Position numbers and translations under genes: made by a program. Under the pieces are notes generated by a model. The model saw only the letters and a program-made list of their open reading frames with translations, searched no databases and had not been told where the DNA came from. From assembly GCF_003248455.1 (NCBI RefSeq), contig NZ_QFNM01000019.1, positions 1 to 52,290 on the forward strand: DNA of 52,290 nt, read 5' to 3'. This DNA is from Brevundimonas sp. GTDB taxonomy: Bacteria; Pseudomonadota; Alphaproteobacteria; Caulobacterales; Caulobacteraceae. Shown here piece by piece: positions 33,215 through 42,146 of this stretch (the first letter of the stretch is position 1; every line of letters starts with the position of its first letter).

Positions 33215-33967
33215 TCAGAGGGTTGCTATAGCGATTGCGGAGAGATCCGAGGTGATCTCGACCGGAACCCCGGTGGCCTTGCGTTCGGAATAGCGGTCCA
33301 CCAGCTGGACGGCGTGGGGCCGGACCAGAATGGTGAAGCGCACCAGCTCCTCCATCACGTCGACGATCCGCTCATAGTAGGCCGAGGGCTTCATCCGACC
33401 GGCCTCGTCGAACTCCTGGAAGGCCTTGGCCACGCTGGACTGGTTGGGGATGGTGATCATCCGCATCCAGCGGCCCAGCAGGCGCAGGGTGTTGACGGCG
33501 TTGAAGCTCTGCGACCCGCCCGACACCTGCATCACCGCCAGGGTGCGGCCCTGGGTCGGGCGCAGGCCGCCCAGGCTGAGCGGCAGATGGTCGATCTGCA
33601 GCTTCATCAGGCCGGAGACCTGGCCATGCCGTTCCGGACTGCACCAGACCATGCCCTCCGACCAGAAAGCGTGCTCGCGCAGCTCGCGCACCGCCGGGTG
33701 GTCGTCGTCGCCGGGCGCGCCCGGCAGGGGCAGGTCGGAGGGGTCGAAGATGCGGGTCTCGCATCCCATTCGCTGCAGCAGACGGGCCGCCTCCTCGACG
33801 CAGAGCCGCGAATACGACCGCTCGCGCAGCGATCCATACAAGAGAAGGATCCGCGGCGCCGGATCGGTCGGACCTAGCCCCCGGGCGGGGTCGGCGGACA
33901 GATAGGCTGCATCCAGGGCCGGCAGGTGATCCGGATCCGGCAGCGGCCGCAGGCGGGCGAAAGTCAT
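33215..33967 (-). CDS. arsH: Arsenical resistance NADPH-dependent flavin reductase ArsH
   Basis: A 250-residue protein with the ArsH flavodoxin-like pattern: RILLLYGSLRERSYSRLCVE, MVWCSPERHGQVSGLMKLQI, VMQVSGGSQSFNAVNTLRLL, MITIPNQSSVAKAFQEFDEA. ArsH oxidises trivalent organoarsenicals to less toxic forms. It is last in the ars operon; its ATG shares one base with the preceding stop (TGATG). Confidence 0.95.
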   Translation of the reverse strand: MTFARLRPLPDPDHLPALDAAYLSADPARGLGPTDPAPRILLLYGSLRERSYSRLCVEEAARLLQRMGCETRIFDPSDLPLPGAPGDDDHPAVRELREHAFWSEGMVWCSPERHGQVSGLMKLQIDHLPLSLGGLRPTQGRTLAVMQVSGGSQSFNAVNTLRLLGRWMRMITIPNQSSVAKAFQEFDEAGRMKPSAYYERIVDVMEELVRFTILVRPHAVQLVDRYSERKATGVPVEITSDLSAIAIATL

Positions 33968-34382
33968 CAGAGGTCCTTGATGAGATAGGCCGCTGACGCC
34001 GGGCAGACGTCCGCGAACTCGCGGGTTTGCCGGATCGCAAGGGGCGCGGACGCCCGTTCGGCGGAGACGAAAGCACGCCGGGCGAAGAATAGCTCGGCCG
34101 TCGTGGTGAGCAGGTGAAGCCGTTCGCTACCCAGATCGCTCGCCATGGCCTCGACGGCGGTCAGTATGCGGCTCCCGATCCCTTGGGCCTTCAGGTCGGC
34201 GAGCACGACCAGGGAGCGCAGCAGAAGATCCTGCCCCTCCCCTTCCAGGCCGACATAGCCGGCGATGCCGCCGTGTTCGTGGGCGGCGAAGTATCGACCA
34301 GCGCCAGGCTCGGGCAGACCCGCGCCGCGCAGGGCCGCGATCAGGCCGACGTCATCCGCGTCCAGGAGATGCAGGACGACCA

Positions 34383-34383
<1 letters not shown>
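33967..34383 (-). CDS. arsN: GNAT acetyltransferase of the ars operon (ArsN2-like)
   Basis: A 138-residue protein with a compact GNAT fold: GIAGYVGLEGEGQDLLLRSL, the acetyl-CoA loop VVLADLKAQGIGSRILTAVE (pattern Q-x-x-G-x-G), then LHLLTTTAELFFARRAF. ArsN-type enzymes in ars operons acetylate arsenic-containing amino acids such as arsinothricin. The start shares one base with the acr3 stop. The ORF can be extended upstream, but only inside acr3. Confidence 0.85.
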
Positions 34384-35464
<1,081 letters not shown>

Positions 35465-35468
<4 letters not shown>

Positions 35469-35890
35469 CGCTTCACCCGCTGGCCGGCGGCGTCGATGAC
35501 GACCTCGCCGTCCTCCTTGGTGAAGGGTTTGAGATCGTCGGCGGGCAGAAGATCGAGAACGGCCTCGGACGGTCGGCACAGGCCGACGCCCAGAGGACTG
35601 ACGACGATCGGGCGATTGAGCAGGACCGGATGGGCCTCGATCGCATCGAGCAACTGATCGTCCGTCAGGTCCGGGTCGCCTAGACCCAGTTCGGCGAAGG
35701 GCGTGCCCTTCTCGCGCAACAGCTCGCGCAGCGGTTTGCCGGTCCGTTCGGCCAGCCAGGCGACCATGGCGCGCGACGGGGGCGTCTTCAGATATTCGAC
35801 GACATGCGGCTCGACGCCGACGTGCCGGATCAGTTCTAGCGCGTTGCGCGACGTCCCGCAGGCGGGGTTGTGATAGATGACGATGTCCAC
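35465..35890 (-). CDS. arsC: Arsenate reductase ArsC (glutaredoxin-dependent)
   Basis: A 141-residue thioredoxin-fold reductase. The catalytic Cys lies in IYHNPACGTSRNALEL, the substrate-binding Arg in LLNRPIVV, and the C-terminal Arg-containing GVGLCRPSE block completes the ArsC pattern. It reduces As(V) to As(III) for export by Acr3. It lies 7 nt after arsR and overlaps acr3 by 4 nt. Confidence 0.95.
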
Positions 35891-35897
35891 GGGATCC

Positions 35898-36233
35898 TCA
35901 GGGGCAGCAGGGCGCGAGTTCAGCCAGCAGGGGTTCGCACAGGTCCGCCCGGCCCCCGCAGCAGTCCTTGAGCAGGAACAGGACCAGGTCGCGGAGCCGG
36001 TCCAGGTCGGCCCGGTAGATGATCGACCGGCTGCGGCGTTCCGACTTGATCAGCCCCGCCCGGCTCAGGACGCCGAGATGGGACGACAGGGTGTTCGCCG
36101 GGATCGCCAGATGGTTGGAGATGTCCCCGGCCGGCAGACCGTCGGGTTCGTGACGCACGAGGAGACGGAACGCCTCCAGCCGCGTCGATTGGGCGAGGGC
36201 GGCGAGAGCGAGAATCGAAGCTTCGGTTTCCAT
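35898..36233 (-). CDS. arsR: Arsenic-responsive repressor ArsR
   Basis: A 111-residue winged-helix protein: LAQSTRLEAFRLLVRHEPDG, LAIPANTLSSHLGVLSRAGL, IKSERRSRSIIYRADLDRLR. Cys pairs near the C-terminus (LKDCCGGRADLC, ELAPCCP) are the arsenite-sensing type rather than the N-terminal ELCVCDL type. It should repress the arsR-arsC-acr3-arsN-arsH operon until As(III) binds. Confidence 0.95.
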   Translation of the reverse strand: METEASILALAALAQSTRLEAFRLLVRHEPDGLPAGDISNHLAIPANTLSSHLGVLSRAGLIKSERRSRSIIYRADLDRLRDLVLFLLKDCCGGRADLCEPLLAELAPCCP

Positions 36234-36263
36234 ATTTCTGAATTAGTCGAACTATAGAAATAT
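36232..36263 (-). promoter_or_regulatory. Inverted repeat upstream of arsR, likely ArsR operator
   Basis: ATATTTCT (36232-36239) and AGAAATAT (36256-36263) form a perfect 8+8 inverted repeat with a 16-bp spacer, starting at the arsR ATG. ArsR repressors bind AT-rich dyads overlapping the promoter. The right half-site lies where a -10 region would be expected. Confidence 0.65.
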
Positions 36264-36407
36264 TCAAGTGCTCTTATGGCTGCCAAGCTGAAGCTAGGCA
36301 CTGCAGCAAGAGGCTTGTTGCTCGATCATCGGGCAGCTACGGCCGCATTTCGTACGTCGCGATCAGCCGCTTTGGGTCAAAGTCCGTCGTTTCTGGTTCG
36401 ACCAAGA

Positions 36408-37112
36408 TCAGGCCAAGACGCTAATCGCGTAGCCCTCGTCACCCAAGGGCTCGACCCCGAGCACGGCTTCGACCTGCCGTCCGGCGGTGGTCCGCCGGAC
36501 GTGGACAATTCGATCGACCGCCTGGGCGATCGCCCGGCGCGGCGTGCGCGACGAAACCTCGGCGATTAGGTCCTCCATGCGACGCAGGACATCGTCGGCC
36601 GAGTTGGCGTGAATGGTCGACAGGCCACCGGGATGGCCCGTGTTCCAGCTCTTAAGCGTCTCGAGCGCCGCCGCTCCGTCTCGCATCTCACCGACAACGA
36701 TCCGATCCCGGAGAGGTTGTGGCAAGGCGAGCACGATTTCCTGAATCTGCACCGCCGCGTTCTGGGTCGGCTCCAGGGCCATTGTTCCCAACGGAGCGGC
36801 GCTGTCGAGTATCTGCCGCCGCCGCCGATGCTGACGATCCCCGCTGAGACCGATGTTAAAGGCGACCTTCAACAGGAATGCCCGGGGGTGACGGATGTCC
36901 ATATCCGCCTCGATCGCTGCCACTCGTAGCCAGATTTCCTGGACCAGATCCTCAGTGTCCGCGCCGAACCGGCGACGAAGTCGCGCGACAAGCCAAGGTG
37001 AGTAGCGGCGGTAAAACCCCTCAAGCCGAGTGTGGCGGCGCGAGCCTGAACTAGTGGACACTCCGACGGGCTTCACATCCGACACGGCTACCTCCGCCCC
37101 ACAACAAATCAA
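36408..37112 (-). pseudogene. Chimeric ORF: ECF sigma factor 5' part joined to TrbB 3' part
   Basis: A 234-codon open frame. Residues about 30-130 look like an ECF (FecI-type) sigma factor: region 2 in YSPWLVARLRRRFGADTEDL and VQEIWLRV, then IRHPRAFLLKVAFNIGLSGD, ending at LPQPLRD where region 4 should begin. From there it reads RIVVGEMRDGAAALETLKSW, NTGHPGGLSTIHANSADDVL and onward to SVLA, which is the C-terminal domain of the TrbB/VirB11 ATPase (Walker B-like, His-box). The joint is near 36,705-36,712. It probably arose by a deletion or recombination event. The Walker A half of TrbB is absent, so it cannot power conjugation. Confidence 0.8.
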
Positions 37113-37148
37113 ATGGCCTGCGGCTGAATCCTATCGGATGGGTTGAAT

Positions 37149-37166
37149 GGTTACTATAGTGACTGG
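37149..37166. promoter_or_regulatory. C-box-like operator 1
   Basis: GGTTACTATAGTGACTGG contains a near-perfect dyad around CTATAG, starting 50 nt before the ATG of the first small XRE gene. The same sequence, with one base different, lies upstream of the second XRE gene. The ACTATAGT core resembles controller-protein boxes (GACTATAGTC-like) of restriction-modification systems. Confidence 0.65.
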
Positions 37167-37198
37167 CAGAGTTTGCCGATTTACAGCCGCCTGTGGCG

Positions 37199-37405
37199 AT
37201 GGAGCTGCGGGAGAAATTTGGGCTGAATGTCCGCCGCAGCCGGAAAGCCAAACGGATGACCATCGAGATTCTGGCCCACCAGAGCGAGCTTTCCTACAGT
37301 TATGTCGGAGAGATCGAGCGGGGACTTCGAAACCCAACTCTCGATGTCGTAGAGGCCTTGGCAAGAGGCTTGGACATAGACGTTGCCACTCTGTTTGAAA
37401 GCTAG
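37199..37405 (+). CDS. Small XRE regulator 1, C-protein-like
   Basis: A 68-residue protein (MELREKFGLNVRRSRKAKRM); a GTG at 37193 would add two residues. It is almost entirely a HTH_3 domain: TIEILAHQSELSYSYVGEIE then RGLRNPTLDVVEALARGLDI. The size and SYSYVGEIERG motif resemble controller (C) proteins of restriction-modification systems. No restriction or modification gene of that kind is next to it. Its GC content is clearly lower than that of its neighbours. Confidence 0.82.
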   Translation: MELREKFGLNVRRSRKAKRMTIEILAHQSELSYSYVGEIERGLRNPTLDVVEALARGLDIDVATLFES

Positions 37406-37466
37406 GCCATCGGCAGGGCGCCAAACCTTTGAAGCATTCGGCTAAAAGGTAAATCAAAGAGCGTCT

Positions 37467-37484
37467 GGTTACTATAGTAACTGG
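37467..37484. promoter_or_regulatory. C-box-like operator 2
   Basis: GGTTACTATAGTAACTGG contains the perfect 14-bp palindrome GTTACTATAGTAAC. It lies 32 nt before the second XRE gene and 61 nt after the first one. It matches operator 1 at 17 of 18 positions, so both genes probably answer to the same protein(s). Confidence 0.7.
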
Positions 37485-37515
37485 CCTTGGCCTCCTGGCT
37501 GGTTGTGTTAACCCG

Positions 37516-37740
37516 ATGGGGTTAGCCGTTATATTTGGACGAAACGTGCGTAAGCGGCGGGTGTCTAAAGGGATTACCTTAGAAGCGCTCGCTCACGATG
37601 TTGGTCTGTCCTACAGCTACGTTGGTGAGTTGGAACGCGGCAGACGCAATCCCACACTGAAGGTTATTGAACAGATCGCACGAGCGCTCGAAGTGGATGC
37701 TTTGGCCCTCCTGCAGGCAGAAGTCAGCCAGAGTCAGTAG
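37516..37740 (+). CDS. Small XRE regulator 2, C-protein-like
   Basis: A 74-residue paralogue of the gene at 37.2 kb: MGLAVIFGRNVRKRRVSKGI, LEALAHDVGLSYSYVGELER, GRRNPTLKVIEQIARALEV. The shared SYSYVGE-ERG-RNPTL block shows common ancestry with clear divergence elsewhere. Preceded by its own copy of the palindrome. Base composition is again lower in GC than the backbone, a sign of transfer. Confidence 0.82.
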   Translation: MGLAVIFGRNVRKRRVSKGITLEALAHDVGLSYSYVGELERGRRNPTLKVIEQIARALEVDALALLQAEVSQSQ

Positions 37741-37829
37741 CCGCAGTACCACCACAAACCCACATGCCTGATCCGACACCATCGCCCGCCCAGCCTCGAT
37801 CAGTTCGGGCAGGCCGACCTGCAGGGGAT

Positions 37830-39074
37830 CTAACTCCCGCGGCTCAGGTCCGCCCCCTTGCCTGCGACAAGCTGCGCGACGCCGTACGTCGATGGAAGCA
37901 GAGTCACGCTCTGATCTGGACGAACCCCAGCGTGCCCCGTTCGAAGTCTCGCGTAATGCTCGACTCCGTCCCCGTCGCGCACCACCGCCCAGGGCGAAGC
38001 ACCTGCCTCATCATGAAACCCGGTCTTCACGACCACGCCCCGTACCCTGTCCTTCCCTAGAACCCGTACATCCCTAGCGCCCTCCAGCCGCCGCTGATTG
38101 AGGGTGCGGATGATGTCGCGCCGAACCTGAAGGGTCCGCAGTTTCGTCTCCATCTCGCCGTCGAGCCGATACCGCCGCCCGGACCGCGTCGCGAGCCCAA
38201 GCCGTTCCAGATGTCTCAGCCGCCCCCGTGTCAGAGCCGCCCAGGCATCGGTCGATCCGACCCCGTCATCGACCATCCCCATCTTGTCCGTCTCAGCGAT
38301 CAGCCGCCGGTCGAAACCGGTGAAGCGGTCCGCCTCCGTCTCCTTCCAGATGCGTCGTTCGGCCTCGACCCGAGAGAGGTCCCCTAGGCGCTCCTGGGCC
38401 ACCTCCTGGGCCCGCGCGCGGAATCCATAGCCAATGTAGTCGCGCGGAATGACGAGGTCTCGTCCATCCTCGCGACGACCCCGAACGAGCACATGGGCGT
38501 GGGGTTGATCGGTGTCGAAATGGCAGGTCGCCACCCATTTCAGGTTCGGCTCTCCGAGGTCCGCCGAGACCCGGCCCATGACCTCGCGGACATAGGATTT
38601 CATGTCGAGCCGATCGCCATGTTCCGGCGAGATGATGAACCGGAAATGATGCCGGTCCTGGCTCCACCCTTCCGTTTCAAAACCGGGTTGAACGCCATCG
38701 AGACTAGGGTCGAAAAACTCCGGCCGCGAGCCTTCCGCCCCGGCGCCCGCTCGCCCGAGGTAGGCCACATGCTTGGCGAGCGCGGCTGCCCGATCGGCGC
38801 CCTTGCCCATGTGCCGCGAGACCAGCGCCTTGACGATGACCTTCTGGCGAACGTCCAGACGAAAGGCGCGACCTGACCGGTTCTGAGCCGCCTTGAGCAC
38901 CCCTGACCGGTTTCCCAGCGTAAAGGCCCTCGAACTCGCCAGACGCTTGAGCATGCCGCTTTTGACATCCATCCGCTCGGTCTTGAGGGAAAGGGGAAGG
39001 CCGACGTGCACCGCGTCGACGGTCCGCTCGGAACGGGCTGAGACCCGCCCCTCGATCGCGTCCCGGATCAGCAT
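37830..39074 (-). CDS. Relaxase, MOBP/VirD2-TraI-like (DUF3363 type), probably C-terminally truncated
   Basis: A 414-residue protein starting MLIRDAIEGRVSARSERTVD, with GGAGG 8 nt before the ATG. Relaxase motifs: the Tyr region AAALAKHVAYLGRAG, DRHHFRFIISPEHGDRLDM, and the HxH metal site in HFDTDQPHAHVLVRGR. The C-terminal part matches the DUF3363 region (RLRHLERLGLATRSGRRYRL). Related proteins as I recall them run to about 600-650 residues, so the last third seems missing. Just past the stop, another frame on the same strand still looks coding (LDPLQVGLPELIEAGRAMVS, ending near 37,764), suggesting a frameshift plus deletion. It would nick oriT. Confidence 0.82.
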   Translation of the reverse strand: MLIRDAIEGRVSARSERTVDAVHVGLPLSLKTERMDVKSGMLKRLASSRAFTLGNRSGVLKAAQNRSGRAFRLDVRQKVIVKALVSRHMGKGADRAAALAKHVAYLGRAGAGAEGSRPEFFDPSLDGVQPGFETEGWSQDRHHFRFIISPEHGDRLDMKSYVREVMGRVSADLGEPNLKWVATCHFDTDQPHAHVLVRGRREDGRDLVIPRDYIGYGFRARAQEVAQERLGDLSRVEAERRIWKETEADRFTGFDRRLIAETDKMGMVDDGVGSTDAWAALTRGRLRHLERLGLATRSGRRYRLDGEMETKLRTLQVRRDIIRTLNQRRLEGARDVRVLGKDRVRGVVVKTGFHDEAGASPWAVVRDGDGVEHYARLRTGHAGVRPDQSVTLLPSTYGVAQLVAGKGADLSRGS

Positions 39075-39349
39075 TCGCAGTCCTCCTGCACCGGCGCCGA
39101 GGCCTGGGAATACGACAACTCAGGACAAGTCGCCAATCACGGATCACGGCGTTTCTAACTATCGGACAGAATAGAAGAAAACAGCGCAGCCCAAAACATG
39201 CTTTTATCTTGCCCTCCGACCTCTTTTGCAGATTGTCATACATTCCGATCATCTCTCGACATGCCCGATCAATAGAAACCGCTTGGTTCGCTCCTGCGCC
39301 GGGATGTTCTCGTCGAGACCGCTCCGGAAGTCGGACGCCACCGGATGAC
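39075..39349. other. AT-richer gap upstream of the relaxase, possible oriT
   Basis: This 275-base gap is lower in GC than its surroundings and holds no convincing gene. Next to the relaxase start it has an imperfect dyad CGACAACTCAGGACAAGTCG (39115-39134), whose minus-strand TTGTCCTG is reminiscent of the (A)TCCTG nic core of MOBP origins. The position beside the relaxase gene also fits. I see no exact match to a known nic site. Confidence 0.3.
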
Positions 39350-39385
39350 AAACAAAAATCCGCCCGGCCGAAGCCGAGCGGGTCG
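39350..39385 (-). terminator. Rho-independent terminator after the DUF2493 gene
   Basis: On the minus strand CCGCTCGGC-TTC-GGCCGGGCGG forms a strong stem (one G-T wobble), followed by ATTTTTGTTTG. It lies about 20 nt after the stop of the DUF2493 gene at 39406 and ends that unit before the relaxase promoter region. Confidence 0.8.
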
Positions 39386-39405
39386 TTGATCTCAGTCCGG
39401 ATCTG

Positions 39406-40350
39406 TCAGGCTGCACGCGCCTTGATGGAGACGTGTCGCAGCCCGTTCTCCATCGCCTTCTGCCCGAGGTTGAGCGCCGGTCCGAACGGCCGCTGATCCT
39501 CCCGCATCCCCGCCACCGAATGGACCAGGGTCAGGCAAACTTCCGGCTCGAGCGCGATCAGCTCTTCGTTCGCCCGGAAGGGAGCCGCCTTGCCGTGCGC
39601 ATCGAAATCCGCCCGAGCCAGGATGAGTTTCACCCCCTTCTGCTGGGCCCATCTGATCGCCAATTTCTCGGACCCCTTCGCCCCAGTCGTCGCCAGGGCC
39701 ATGTCGGGCCACTCCTGCTTCGCCCAGTTGAGAGCGTCGAAGATCCGCCCCGCATCCTCCGCCGTGTCGGCCGTCGGCGCGCCCCGGAAGGCGATCACCG
39801 GACCGCCTGGATCGGCCTCTCCGGACTTCCGGTTGCGGATCGCCCGGATCGCCTGTTTGGCCTCGAGCTGCGCCGCCGTCAGATGGGTGCCGCGGCGCGA
39901 ACCCCGCCAGGCCGTCCAGACCTCGCCGGTCGCGACTGTCCAGGTTTCGGAGGCTGCGTCCCGGATCAGTTCGCAGGCCTGCGTCGCGGCATCGCCCGCC
40001 TTGGCCTTCGCCGTCGCTTCCTGAAGCTCGGTGTCGGCCGCCTCCGATCCGTCGAAGTGTCGGTCGAGCGTTCTCATCGTGTCGCGCGCCCGATCCGCAT
40101 CGCGTTCGATCCGTCCGGCCGCCGAGTGGAAGGCTCCGATCAACGCCTCCCCCAGAATGGTCTGATAGTCTTCCAGCGCGGTGTCAGAGATCACATCCAC
40201 CAACTCGGTCATGAGCGCTCGCCCGAGCAGGACCAGGGCATCCTCCGTCGGGTGCGGACGATCCTCACCCAGGGACGCGGTCAGGTCGTCGAAGGCGGAG
40301 TCGGACTTCTGTGCAGCGGAGGCGATGAAGGGATGGTTGTAGAAGGTCAT
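39406..40350 (-). CDS. DUF2493 (SLOG-like, YspA-related) protein
   Basis: A 314-residue protein starting MTFYNHPFIASAAQKSDSAF. The first 190 residues are helical and unassigned. The C-terminal 120 form a DUF2493/SLOG-like nucleotide-binding fold: GPVIAFRGAPTADTAEDAGR, IFDALNWAKQEWPDMALATT, GAKGSEKLAIRWAQQKGVKL, FRANEELIALEPEVCLTLVH. Such proteins are standard cargo of alphaproteobacterial conjugative elements; the ligand is unknown. A terminator follows the gene. Confidence 0.88.
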   Translation of the reverse strand: MTFYNHPFIASAAQKSDSAFDDLTASLGEDRPHPTEDALVLLGRALMTELVDVISDTALEDYQTILGEALIGAFHSAAGRIERDADRARDTMRTLDRHFDGSEAADTELQEATAKAKAGDAATQACELIRDAASETWTVATGEVWTAWRGSRRGTHLTAAQLEAKQAIRAIRNRKSGEADPGGPVIAFRGAPTADTAEDAGRIFDALNWAKQEWPDMALATTGAKGSEKLAIRWAQQKGVKLILARADFDAHGKAAPFRANEELIALEPEVCLTLVHSVAGMREDQRPFGPALNLGQKAMENGLRHVSIKARAA

Positions 40351-40730
40351 TGGAACATTCCTTGAGAATGCCGTGCGCCCCATGCGCAACGACCCCGGTC
40401 TTGGCCACAGTGGGGTCCCCGGCAGTCACCGGAGCGGAGGGCCGCTTGCCCTCCGTGGAGGGAATAAGGCGAAGCCGTTGACTTCCGGGGTGCTGTGACA
40501 AGATCGGAGGGCGTTGTGTGGGGGCAAGTCGTCGTCGCTCTTCGCGACGACGACACAACTCGGCGCCGTCGCGCCGATGCGGACGAATGGACATCGATCT
40601 TCCTGCCCGTCGACGTCGGCGAGCCGACGACGCTGCCCGGTCGACCGGAACGCAATCAGCTTCCTCGATGCCTACGACATCGGCATGTCCGTCAGCCTAG
40701 CGCCGCAGACCGTCCGCCGGTCTGCTTGTC
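40351..40730. other. 380-bp gap with a large perfect hairpin
   Basis: No gene is convincing here. An 11-bp perfect stem GTCGTCGTCGC (40528-40538) / GCGACGACGAC (40544-40554) with loop TCTTC is extended, after a 9-nt bulge on the left, by GTTGTG (40513-40518) / CACAAC (40554-40559). No T-run follows on either strand. It could be a structured leader for the DUF2493 gene, part of a transfer origin, or a protein-binding cruciform. Confidence 0.5.
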
Positions 40731-40952
40731 CTAAACGGGCTCTACCCATCCGGCCGGCCGCCAGCCGCTGAGGAAGGCCTCGATCGCGACCTTGACCGGC
40801 CCGCTGATGTCGCGCTTTCCGGCCTCCATGTCCTGGATGCGCGCCTCCAGCTTCTCCGGCGTGCCGACCAGACGTAGTGCGCGCGCCATCGTCAGCGCAT
40901 CCCAGCCCAGGATCTGGCGGGCGACCTTCAGTTCAGCGGAGGGGGACGCCAT
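40731..40952 (-). CDS. Small HTH-like protein (73 residues)
   Basis: Starts MASPSAELKVARQILGWDAL. The order KVARQILGWDALTMARALRL, GTPEKLEARIQDMEAGKRDI, SGPVKVAIEAFLSGW follows the helix-turn-helix plus C-terminal helix layout of short XRE-like regulators. It is downstream of the gcrA-like gene on the same strand, 141 nt away. Role probably regulatory; the target is unknown. Confidence 0.7.
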   Translation of the reverse strand: MASPSAELKVARQILGWDALTMARALRLVGTPEKLEARIQDMEAGKRDISGPVKVAIEAFLSGWRPAGWVEPV

Positions 40953-41093
40953 GATGTACCTTGTGCGGCCGGGGCCGAAAAGCGGGCGGCTTGATGGGGT
41001 CGGCCGGACAAATGACAAACGGCGACCTCGTCGAGGCCGCCGTTCGGGCTTGTGTAGACGTGGATTGCAGCGGCCACATGGCCAGGACGGCAG

Positions 41094-41567
41094 TCAGACC
41101 AGACCCGCCAGCCGCTCAAGGCTGCGGGTCGTCTCAAGCGCAGGCCGATACGCGATCTGGGCGTGCGGCGCGCAATAGGCCCCGCGGACGGCGGGCCGTC
41201 CGCAGAGACTGAAGCTGCGAGAGCCCGGATCTCCCAGAGGCCAGCGACAGTCGTGGCGGCGGACGGTCAGGAGGGACGCCCGGCCGGTCTCCGGGGGCTC
41301 CGGACAATCATCGGCCGGGCCCTCCTGTGGCGAAGGGGCCGGCAGGGTCGGAGCGCGGGAGGTCAAAGCCCGGGCGGGCTGCGGTTTCATCGTCGGCGGC
41401 GCGGCGGCGCGTCCGGCCGACAGGCCCATGCGATAGACCTTGCCCAGCACGGCGCTTCGACTGATGCCGTGCGCAAGCTCGTGAGCAATGTACTCGGCGG
41501 TCTTTCCTTCTCTCCAAAGGATCTTCAAGCGTTCGATACGGTCCTGGGTCCAGGCGGAGGCGGTCAT
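41094..41567 (-). CDS. GcrA-family cell-cycle regulator homologue
   Basis: A 157-residue protein. The N-terminal DNA-binding segment WTQDRIERLKILWREGKTAE, YIAHELAHGISRSAVLGKVY, RMGLSAGRA is the GcrA signature. After a Pro-rich linker the C-terminal Cys block CRWPLGDPGSRSFSLCGRPA, VRGAYCAPHAQIAYRPALE completes it. In Caulobacter, GcrA binds sigma-70 and methylated GANTC sites. A copy on a mobile element could tune element genes to the host cell cycle. Its presence points to an alphaproteobacterial host. Confidence 0.92.
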   Translation of the reverse strand: MTASAWTQDRIERLKILWREGKTAEYIAHELAHGISRSAVLGKVYRMGLSAGRAAAPPTMKPQPARALTSRAPTLPAPSPQEGPADDCPEPPETGRASLLTVRRHDCRWPLGDPGSRSFSLCGRPAVRGAYCAPHAQIAYRPALETTRSLERLAGLV

Positions 41568-41639
41568 TGGGGGGACTCCCGATGCGACGAGCCCGATCGG
41601 CTCGCCCCTCCCACCCTTCCTTTTTCTCCGGCAGACGAA

Positions 41640-41671
41640 GAACGGCCCGACGCTTGCGCGCCGGGCCGTTC
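41640..41671 (-). terminator. Hairpin terminator after ssb
   Basis: GAACGGCCCG (41640-41649) and CGGGCCGTTC (41662-41671) form a perfect 10-bp stem 19 nt past the ssb stop. The minus-strand sequence continues TTCGTCTG, so the U-tract is weak. It separates the ssb genes from the gcrA-like gene. Confidence 0.65.
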
Positions 41672-41690
41672 AGGGAGGGAGCCGCTCCGA

Positions 41691-42110
41691 TCAGAACGGG
41701 ATGTCGTCGTTCAAATCGTAGCCGCCGGCCGGTTCCTGGACCTGGCGGCTTTCCGCCGCGTCGTCCTCGCCGTCGCGCTCCCGCCGATTCTTGAGGCGAA
41801 TGTCGCCGACGATCAGGCGAAGGTCGTAGTGTTCGACCCCGTCCTTGCCGGTCCAGGTGTCGTTCTCGACATGGCCCTGGATCACGACCCGGCTGCCCTT
41901 CCTGGCGTACTGCTCGATGTAGCGTTCGGCGGTCGCTTCGTTGAAGCAGACGCAGTTGAAGCCGGTGGTGCGTTCGCCCGGCGTGCCGTCGCCGCGCCGG
42001 AAGCGGGTGGTCTCCAGCACGCGGAAGCTCGCGCGCTTCTTGCCCGAGCCCTGGGCGGAGAGGATGGAGGGGTCGGCGGCCAGATAGCCTTCGATGACGA
42101 GGGTCTGCAT
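41691..42110 (-). CDS. ssb: Single-stranded DNA-binding protein
   Basis: A 139-residue OB-fold protein: MQTLVIEGYLAADPSILSAQ, FRVLETTRFRRGDGTPGERT, FNCVCFNEATAERYIEQYAR, KGSRVVIQGHVENDTW, YDLRLIVGDIRL. The acidic C-terminal tip DLNDDIPF is the partner-binding tail of SSB proteins. AGGAGACTG lies before the ATG. Mobile-element SSBs coat the transferred strand and help it establish. It is paired with a diverged paralogue just upstream. Confidence 0.9.
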   Translation of the reverse strand: MQTLVIEGYLAADPSILSAQGSGKKRASFRVLETTRFRRGDGTPGERTTGFNCVCFNEATAERYIEQYARKGSRVVIQGHVENDTWTGKDGVEHYDLRLIVGDIRLKNRRERDGEDDAAESRQVQEPAGGYDLNDDIPF

Positions 42111-42146
42111 GGTCAGTCTCCTGTTGAATGTAGGGGGTTGAAAGGA

